Shown here piece after piece: positions 58,277-64,000 of a stretch of DNA of 64,000 nt. Each line of letters opens with the position of its first letter. Position 1 is the stretch's first letter. Origin of the DNA: Ruegeria sp. Alg231-54 (GTDB taxonomy: Bacteria; Pseudomonadota; Alphaproteobacteria; Rhodobacterales; Rhodobacteraceae); the NCBI RefSeq assembly GCF_900143525.1, contig NZ_FREZ01000004.1, forward strand, positions 186,001-250,000. Direction: 5' to 3'. A model generated the notes under the pieces. That model had not been told where the DNA came from. It was given only the letters and a program-made list of their open reading frames with translations, and searched no databases. The position numbers were made by a program, and so were the translations under genes.

Positions 58277-59515
58277 TCAGTCGCGGTCTGACACACTGCT
58301 TTGATAGCGGTCTAGTTCTTCAATCAACCTCTGACCGTTTGGAACGTTTTCACGCTCAGAAAACTCACTCCAAACGGTGCCGAACGGCATGTCCTTGAAC
58401 TCTTCTGTCAGCGTTAATCGTGTTGTGAAGTCCAGATTCGTTTCGGCAGTTTTCAGAGCCTCCGTCGGCATCAATAGCGCGCGCAACAGTGCTTTTTGCA
58501 TATTACGGGCTCCAATGACCCACGCGGCAGTCCGGCTGATGGTCGCGTCAAAGAAATCGAGCCCGATGTGGGTGCGATCCAGCAATTCCGCGCTGACAAG
58601 TTCTTGTGCCATTTGAAGGATATCGTCGCTAAGCAAGATCACGTGGTCGCTGTCCCAGCGCATAGGACGCGAAACGTGTAGCAGGATTTCGTCCAGCGAC
58701 AGGGCGACGGAACTGAGCTTGTCTGCGATGTTTTCCGTTGGGTGAAAATGCCCCATATCAAGGCAAAGCAACGTCCCTTTGCGGATCGCATACCCCATGT
58801 AGAATTCATGGCTGCCGACCGTGCAGGCCTCCACACCGATCCCAAATAGTTTGCTTTCTACGGCATCCAGCATCTGCGCCTTGTCTTGTGGTGACGCCAG
58901 CATCGCATCCAGTGATGCCTCCAGCCGCGCGCGAGCAGACATCCGGTCAATCGGCGTGTCTTTGTAGCCGTCAGGCACCCAGATGTTGTTCACACAGGGC
59001 GAGCCCAGCGCCGCACCCATTTGTGCGGCAATCTCTCGGGACCGGCGGCCATGTTCGATCCAGAAACCGCGAATGCCCTCATCAGGATGGCTGAGGGTCA
59101 AGTTGTCATCTGCTTTTGCGTGAGCAAAGAAGGTTGGATTGAAATCGAGCCCGAGTTTCTGATCACGGGCCCAGTCAACCCAAGGTGCGAAATGCTGATA
59201 CTCAATCTCATCTCGATCAGGGTTTGCGTCGGCATCAAGATACATTGCATGCAAGTTCAACCGGTGATTTCCAGGGATCATTGAATAGGCGAATTCCAGA
59301 TCGGCGCGCAATTCGTCCGGTGTGCGGGCACGTCCGGGATGGTTTCCAGTCGCCTGAATACCTCCCCCCGAGGATCCGGACCTTTGTTCGAACCCCACTA
59401 CATCGTCGCCCTGCCAGCAATGCATCGAGATGGGAATGGTCTTTAATCGGTCCAATGCCGCTTCAGTATCGACACCCCAGTCGGCAAATGCCGCCTTCGC
59501 GGTTTCATAGCTCAT
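58277..59515 (-). CDS. rhaA: L-rhamnose isomerase
   Basis: A 412-residue isomerase closely resembling E. coli RhaA over its whole length: MHCWQGDDVVGFE, GGGIQATGNHPGRA, AVESKLFGIGVEACTVGSHE, LDMGHFHPTE, RWDSDHVILL and HIGLDFFDATISRTAAWVIG, which together hold the metal-binding Glu, Asp and His. It converts L-rhamnose to L-rhamnulose. It follows rhaD by 9 bp in the same operon, and AGGAA precedes the ATG. Confidence 0.95.
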   Translation of the reverse strand: MSYETAKAAFADWGVDTEAALDRLKTIPISMHCWQGDDVVGFEQRSGSSGGGIQATGNHPGRARTPDELRADLEFAYSMIPGNHRLNLHAMYLDADANPDRDEIEYQHFAPWVDWARDQKLGLDFNPTFFAHAKADDNLTLSHPDEGIRGFWIEHGRRSREIAAQMGAALGSPCVNNIWVPDGYKDTPIDRMSARARLEASLDAMLASPQDKAQMLDAVESKLFGIGVEACTVGSHEFYMGYAIRKGTLLCLDMGHFHPTENIADKLSSVALSLDEILLHVSRPMRWDSDHVILLSDDILQMAQELVSAELLDRTHIGLDFFDATISRTAAWVIGARNMQKALLRALLMPTEALKTAETNLDFTTRLTLTEEFKDMPFGTVWSEFSERENVPNGQRLIEELDRYQSSVSDRD

Positions 59516-59524
59516 TGCCGGTTC

Positions 59525-61627
59525 CTATCGCGTAAAGGCTTGGACGTTACCGGCATCAACATTGATGATGTTACCAGTTGATTTGGAAGACGTGTCAGCT
59601 GCAAAAAAATAGCAGGCTTCGGCAATATCCTCGGGTAGAACCGAGCGCTTGAGCATGGATCGCTGGCGATACATCTCTTCCAGTCCGTCTTTGTCCGTGC
59701 CGTAGGTTCCAGCGCGTTGTTCGAGCCAGTCCCCTTCCCAGATCTTTGAGCCGCGCAGAACCGCATCAGGATTGACCACATTTACTCGAATGCCTGTTTC
59801 AGCACCTTCCAGTGCAAGGCACCGCGCCAGATGGATTTCCGAAGCCTTGGCGGTGCAATAGGCGGCGGCATTGGGCGAGGCAGCGAGGCCATTCTTGGAG
59901 CCAACAAAGACGACCGAGCCACCCATGTCCTGCACCCGCATCAGTTTGAACGCTTCGCGGCTGACCAAAAAATACCCTGTCGACAAGATATCCATGTTCT
60001 TGTTCCAAAGTGCGAGCGAGGTGTCTTCGATCGGTGCTGAAGACGCGATGCCAGCATTGGAGACCAGAATATCCACCCCGCCGAACTCGACAGCGGCGTC
60101 TGCAAAGGCGGCAGCAACGGCATCTTCACTGGTGACGTCCATGCGGACCCTGCGCACGACGTCTTTGCCATAAGTGCCAGCAAGATTTTCCTGAGTAGAT
60201 TCGAGGGCTTCTTCGTTTATGTCTGCCAACACGACGCAGGCGCCTTCGGACAGATAACGCTTCGCCGTGGCAGCGCCGATGCCACCAGCACCACCAGTGA
60301 CAAGGGCGACCCGGCCAGCGAGCGATTTAGGTTTGGGCATGCGCTGTAGTTTTGCTTCCTCCAGCAGCCAATATTCGATGTCAAAGGCCTCCTGTTCGGG
60401 CAGGCCCTGGTATTTGCTGACAGCAGAAGCACCGCGCATCACGTTGATCGCATTGACGTAAAACTCGCCCGAAATGCGCGCAGTCGCTTTGTCTTTAGCA
60501 AAGGTGATCATGCCGACACCGGGCACCAGATAAACAACCGCGTTTGGGTCGCGCAGTGCTGGGCTGTCATCGTGCTTGCAGCGCTCATAGTACGCTGCAT
60601 AGTCCTTGCGGTAGGCGTCAATCTGATCCGGCAACCCTTCCAGAACAGCGTCAATATTGCTCGTGTCGGGATCAAATGGCACCACAAGTGGGCGGATTTT
60701 GGTGCGCAAAAAGTGGTCGGGGCAAGACGTGCCCAAAGCCGCAAGCGGTTCCATGTTCCGCGCATTGACGAATTCGAGAACAGCATCGCTGTCATTGAAA
60801 TGACCGACCATGTGCTGATTGCCTGACACGAAACCACGGATAGCGGGCATCAGCCGGGCTGCGATCGCGCACCGCTCGTTGACAGGTAGACTGCCATGCA
60901 CAGGCCCGCCAAAGGGGGCGACACCGTCACTGCGGTCTGCCAGCCATTTGGTGGCCACGTTGATGACGTCGATGGTCTGGTCATAACAGTCTTTGGCCGT
61001 ATCAGCCCATGTGAACAGCCCATGGCTTTCCAGCACCACACCGTCTGCATCCGGATTTTCCAGACAGAACTTTTCCAACCAAAGACCCAGTTCATAACCG
61101 GGCTTTTTCCAGGGTAGCCAGCCTATGCGGTCACCAAAAATCTCTTGCGTGAGTTCCTTGGAGTTTGTCGACGCGGCAATCGCAATAATGGCATCGGCGT
61201 GCACATGGTCCACGTGTTTGCGCGGCACGTAGGCGTGTAGCGGAGTGTCGATGGAAGCGGCCCGAGGGTTCAGTTTGAAAGTGCAGTGCGGCAGATACCC
61301 CACCATCTCATCTTCAAACTCCACACCACGGTAAAGCGACTTTAACGCCTGCAACTTGTCCATGTAGAGCGTAGAAAAGCCATCCATCTTGATCGAGCCG
61401 ATGTCGCCACCTGATCCTTTGACCCACAACACTTCGACGTTGTCACCGTTCAGTGGATCGACTTCCGTCACCTTGGCTGATGTGTTGCCGCCACCATAAT
61501 TGGTCACACGCTTGTCCGAACCCAGGATGTTGGAGCGATAAAGCAATAGTTCCGATTCGCTCATTCCTTGCACCGCATCGTCATCCCATCGGCTTTCAAG
61601 AAGCTGAGTTTGCACTGTTTTCAACAT
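59525..61627 (-). CDS. rhaD: Bifunctional rhamnulose-1-phosphate aldolase / lactaldehyde dehydrogenase
   Basis: A 700-residue fusion. Residues 1-410 are a class II aldolase/adducin domain (YGGGNTSAKV, then the zinc motif DHVHADAII). Residues 430-700 are a short-chain dehydrogenase (VTGGAGGIGAATAK cofactor motif, active site AAAYCTAKAS with YxxxK). It would split L-rhamnulose 1-phosphate into dihydroxyacetone phosphate and L-lactaldehyde, then oxidise the aldehyde to lactate, as in rhizobial rhaD. GGGAGG precedes the ATG. The kinase (rhaK) is expected beyond the right edge. Confidence 0.93.
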   Translation of the reverse strand: MLKTVQTQLLESRWDDDAVQGMSESELLLYRSNILGSDKRVTNYGGGNTSAKVTEVDPLNGDNVEVLWVKGSGGDIGSIKMDGFSTLYMDKLQALKSLYRGVEFEDEMVGYLPHCTFKLNPRAASIDTPLHAYVPRKHVDHVHADAIIAIAASTNSKELTQEIFGDRIGWLPWKKPGYELGLWLEKFCLENPDADGVVLESHGLFTWADTAKDCYDQTIDVINVATKWLADRSDGVAPFGGPVHGSLPVNERCAIAARLMPAIRGFVSGNQHMVGHFNDSDAVLEFVNARNMEPLAALGTSCPDHFLRTKIRPLVVPFDPDTSNIDAVLEGLPDQIDAYRKDYAAYYERCKHDDSPALRDPNAVVYLVPGVGMITFAKDKATARISGEFYVNAINVMRGASAVSKYQGLPEQEAFDIEYWLLEEAKLQRMPKPKSLAGRVALVTGGAGGIGAATAKRYLSEGACVVLADINEEALESTQENLAGTYGKDVVRRVRMDVTSEDAVAAAFADAAVEFGGVDILVSNAGIASSAPIEDTSLALWNKNMDILSTGYFLVSREAFKLMRVQDMGGSVVFVGSKNGLAASPNAAAYCTAKASEIHLARCLALEGAETGIRVNVVNPDAVLRGSKIWEGDWLEQRAGTYGTDKDGLEEMYRQRSMLKRSVLPEDIAEACYFFAADTSSKSTGNIINVDAGNVQAFTR

Positions 61628-61697
61628 GTTTCCTCCCGGTCGGCATCACGCGCCCTTCATTGGTGTTCGTTGCAAGGCTGATTGGAGTGCGGCGGTT

Positions 61698-61770
61698 TGT
61701 CAATCACAAACCATCAAAAACGATCATGCTGCACTGCAAAATGATTGTTAATGATCGAAATTGATTGACA
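61698..61770. promoter_or_regulatory. Six-half-site symmetric operator between rhaD and rhaR
   Basis: Left half-sites CAATCA (61701), CCATCA (61711) and CGATCA (61721) mirror right half-sites TGATTG (61742), TGATCG (61752) and TGATTG (61762). Each set has a 10-bp period, and the whole is symmetric about 61734. The outermost sites extend to TGTCAATCA and TGATTGACA, so each includes a TTGACA that could be the -35 of one of the divergent promoters. This is the likely binding region of the DeoR-type regulator RhaR. Confidence 0.75.
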
Positions 61771-61814
61771 GGTGCGGCGAATCTCGACAGTTTGTCGGAT
61801 CAGGGAGGCCAGCA

Positions 61815-62615
61815 ATGCATGAGAAAGAACGTCATACGATCATCCTGTCTGCGGTCGAAGAGCGGCCTGTTGTGACCGTGGTTGACCTTTGCAATCTGAC
61901 CGGTGCGTCGGAGGCAACGATCCGCCGTGATATTGCGACTCTGGATCAGGACAAGCTGCTGCGCCGGGTGCGTGGCGGTGCTGAAGCTTTAAGCCCGCCA
62001 CAGTTCGTTGGTCTTGCCGGCCGGCCATTTTCGGTCAATGAGGCCATGCGCATTGAAGAAAAGCAGGCCATAGCTGCCGCTGCCGTTGATTTGTGTGAAG
62101 ACGGTGACGCGATCATCATCAATGGCGGCACGACGACATTTCAGATGGTACACCCACTGGCTAGCCGTCGGCTGCAGGTCTTCACCAACTCTTTTCCGAT
62201 TGCCGAGCATCTGCTCAAGCATTCCAAAAACACCATAATGTTGTCGGGCGGCACAATTTATCGTGAACAGAACATCATTCTTTCGCCATTCGACAACGAC
62301 GTGACACGTAATTTTTGTGCTCGGCGCATGTTCATGGGCGCGCAAGGGTTGGGACCACTTGGGCTGATGGAAGCGGATCCCTTACTGATCCAAGCTGAGC
62401 AAAAATTGATAGGGCAGGCAGACGAGCTTGTCGTTCTAGCTGACAGCACAAAGTTCGAGCAACGCTCAAGCCTCGTTTTGTGCCCGTTGAACCGGATCAC
62501 GACCGTCATCACCGATGACCAGATAACAGACAAAGCGGCCTCGATGCTCGAAGCCGCCGAAGTGACGCTGATCGTTACCCAGTCAGGGGGCGCTCAGAAA
62601 AACGTGGCCTCTTGA
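61815..62615 (+). CDS. rhaR: DeoR family transcriptional regulator of rhamnose genes
   Basis: A 266-residue DeoR-type repressor: N-terminal helix-turn-helix (VVTVVDLCNLTGASEATIRRD) and a C-terminal sugar-phosphate sensor domain (DGDAIIINGGTTTFQM, then ADSTKFEQRS). AGGGAGG lies 6 bp before the ATG at 61815; the upstream extension to 61761 would start inside the operator. Like rhizobial rhaR, it precedes the rhamnose transporter genes and faces rhaD. Confidence 0.92.
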   Translation: MHEKERHTIILSAVEERPVVTVVDLCNLTGASEATIRRDIATLDQDKLLRRVRGGAEALSPPQFVGLAGRPFSVNEAMRIEEKQAIAAAAVDLCEDGDAIIINGGTTTFQMVHPLASRRLQVFTNSFPIAEHLLKHSKNTIMLSGGTIYREQNIILSPFDNDVTRNFCARRMFMGAQGLGPLGLMEADPLLIQAEQKLIGQADELVVLADSTKFEQRSSLVLCPLNRITTVITDDQITDKAASMLEAAEVTLIVTQSGGAQKNVAS

Positions 62616-62655
62616 TCGGGGCATTACCAGCGAACGTACTTTAGGGAGGAAACCA

Positions 62656-63657
62656 ATGAAACGTCGCGCTTTCACTACTCTAACCGCAGGCCTCAGCCTT
62701 GCAGCAAGCCTGTTCGGGACCACAGCAATGGCGCAGGACGATATGCGTATCGCGCTGGTCGTAAAGGCCCTCGGCATCGGCTTCTTTGAAGCGGCTGCAG
62801 AAGGCGCCCAAGAGGCTGCTGATGAACTTGGCGGAGTCGAGATCATCTACACCGGCCCCACCGATACAACCGCCGAAGGCCAGATTGAGGTGATCAACTC
62901 GCTCATCGCTCAGGGCGTGGACGCAATCGCGGTATCGGCAAATGATACAGATGCGCTTGTGCCGACACTGAAAAAGGCCATGCAACGCGGTATCACGGTT
63001 ATCTCATGGGACTCAGGCGTCGCAGATGAGGGTCGTCAGATGCACCTCAACCCATCCTCCAACGCGCTGATCGGCAACATGATCATCAAACTGGCCGCTG
63101 ATCACCTGCCCGATGGCGGGGACGTGGCGGTGCTTTCAGCCACGACCACATCAACGAACCAGAACATCTGGATCGAAGAGATGACCAAGGTGATGGGCAA
63201 CTATCCCGGCATCAACGTCGTCTCGACCGTCTATGGTGACGACCTTGCCGACAAGTCCTATCGCGAAGCGACAGGTCTCATGCAGTCTTATCCTGACCTC
63301 GACGCGATCATCGCACCGACATCTGTCGGCATCGTGGCTGCGGCACAGGCCGTTGTCGACGCTGGCAAAGTGGGTGAAGTCAACGTCACCGGCCTTGGTC
63401 TGCCGTCCGAAATGGCGGGTGCTATCGAGAGTGGTGCGTCACAGTCCTTTGCAATCTGGAACCCAATCGATCTTGGATACTCCGCAGCAATGATTGCCCA
63501 TGCGCTGGTCTCCGGTGCTGCAACGGCAGAGCCCGGTGCCGAAATCTCGATTGGTCGGGTCGGCACCATCACTTTGGATGAAAGCAATTCGGCTGCCATG
63601 GCAGATCCGTTCATCTACGATGCGTCCAATATCGATCAGTTCAAATCGATCTTCTGA
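62656..63657 (+). CDS. rhaS: Rhamnose ABC transporter substrate-binding protein
   Basis: A 333-residue periplasmic sugar-binding protein of the CUT2 (ribose/rhamnose) type. It has a signal peptide (residues 1-28, ending TTAMAQ), then DMRIALVVKALGIGFFEAAA, the GVDAIAVSANDTDALVPTL segment and WDSGVADEGRQMHLNP. It should bind L-rhamnose for import. GGGAGG precedes the ATG. A strong hairpin follows the gene. Confidence 0.9.
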   Translation: MKRRAFTTLTAGLSLAASLFGTTAMAQDDMRIALVVKALGIGFFEAAAEGAQEAADELGGVEIIYTGPTDTTAEGQIEVINSLIAQGVDAIAVSANDTDALVPTLKKAMQRGITVISWDSGVADEGRQMHLNPSSNALIGNMIIKLAADHLPDGGDVAVLSATTTSTNQNIWIEEMTKVMGNYPGINVVSTVYGDDLADKSYREATGLMQSYPDLDAIIAPTSVGIVAAAQAVVDAGKVGEVNVTGLGLPSEMAGAIESGASQSFAIWNPIDLGYSAAMIAHALVSGAATAEPGAEISIGRVGTITLDESNSAAMADPFIYDASNIDQFKSIF

Positions 63658-63675
63658 TCAACTGACGCGATCACT

Positions 63676-63698
63676 GGCGCGGCCCAATCGGCCGCGCC
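63676..63698 (+). other. Intercistronic stem-loop after rhaS
   Basis: GGCGCGGCC (63676-63684), loop CAATC, GGCCGCGCC (63690-63698): a perfect 9-bp GC stem with no T-run. Such hairpins after binding-protein genes usually protect the upstream mRNA and lower downstream expression, giving excess binding protein over ATPase. Confidence 0.6.
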
Positions 63699-63731
63699 GA
63701 CATCCCCCATCTGAACAAGTCGAGACCTGAA

Positions 63732-64000
63732 ATGCTGAAAAAATCAGACAGCGCGATACCGTCTGAAGGCTCGACTGCGCAGACAGCAATTCTTGCGCTC
63801 GACGGAGTTACGAAAACCTTTCCCGGCGTCAAAGCCTTGTCCGAGATCTCGCTGCAGCTGATACCAGGCAAGGTCACCGCTTTGATCGGTGAAAACGGCG
63901 CTGGCAAGTCCACAGTCGTAAAGATCCTAACAGGCATCTATCAACCTGACGGCGGCGCCATTCTGGTCGATGGGCAGCGCACAACCTTTCCCGCACCGCA
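63732..64000 (+). CDS. rhaT: Rhamnose ABC transporter ATP-binding protein (partial)
   Basis: The first 89 codons of a CUT2-type sugar ABC ATPase, cut by the window edge. After an N-terminal tail the domain begins ALDGVTKTFPGVKALSEIS and has Walker A GENGAGKST, followed by LTGIYQPDGGAILVDG. Family members are about 500 residues with two ATPase domains. Its position after rhaS matches the rhizobial rhaRSTPQ order. Confidence 0.88.
   Translation, partial: MLKKSDSAIPSEGSTAQTAILALDGVTKTFPGVKALSEISLQLIPGKVTALIGENGAGKSTVVKILTGIYQPDGGAILVDGQRTTFPAP

Overview
The window looks like chromosomal DNA of a marine alphaproteobacterium of the Rhodobacterales (Roseobacter group). The evidence is the gene order dapB / rbfA-DUF2233-truB, the block rsmB-heparinase-purH-lspA-DUF3035-M16-M16, an RpoE-ChrR pair with a Rhodobacter-type RpoE promoter, a VPLPA-CTERM protein, and high G+C codon use in the core genes. 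A genus cannot be fixed from sequence alone.

Layout. 1-4.4 kb: a methylated-amine cluster (FAD/GcvT-type dehydrogenase, MttB-family methyltransferase) with a divergent LysR regulator and a palindromic operator, then a VOC protein. 4.5-9.5 kb: rpsO, an RTX-repeat protein, DUF1643, a VPLPA-CTERM protein, truB, DUF2233 and rbfA, all on the minus strand. 9.6-14.6 kb: dapB, a membrane protein, then a phosphonate-oxidation operon resembling tmpA-tmpB with a third cupin-fold gene and a divergent LysR gene. 14.7-23.2 kb: the conserved rsmB-purH-lspA-protease block. 23.2-28.2 kb: a membrane cNMP-domain protein, then a deoC / double aldehyde dehydrogenase / SDR operon. 28.4-32.3 kb: a Mn/Zn-type ABC transporter behind two Fur/Mur-like palindromes. 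32.5-40 kb: mutL, rmuC, rpoE-chrR, DUF1365 and small proteins.

40.2-58.2 kb is accessory and more AT-rich in its non-coding parts. It opens with tRNA-Ser(GCU), whose 3' 65 bases are repeated exactly 2.86 kb downstream. The repeats bracket a three-gene operon (ParA-like ATPase, a 131-residue and a 244-residue unknown protein) joined by ATGA overlaps, with no integrase. I regard this mini-island as the best candidate for an undescribed system. Next come a nucleotidyltransferase-family gene, a duplicated NarL/NarX-type sensor kinase (one copy has lost its ATPase domain) on either side of an alpha/beta hydrolase, a response regulator, a TIGR02466 protein, an EF-hand protein with a 24-bp acidic repeat, and a cupin. 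A five-gene flavin monooxygenase operon follows, facing an XRE-cupin regulator across a symmetric four-half-site operator, and then a secreted amidohydrolase.

58.3-64 kb is an L-rhamnose catabolic locus: rhaA and bifunctional rhaD on one side, rhaR-rhaS-rhaT (truncated by the window edge) on the other. Between them lies a six-half-site dyad that probably serves both promoters. Within each locus the genes appear to be co-transcribed and placed under a local regulator (LysR, Fur/Mur, XRE-cupin, DeoR), so the window is mostly self-contained catabolic and transport modules set between conserved housekeeping blocks. All functions are inferred from the sequence and from recall of protein families; no database search was run.
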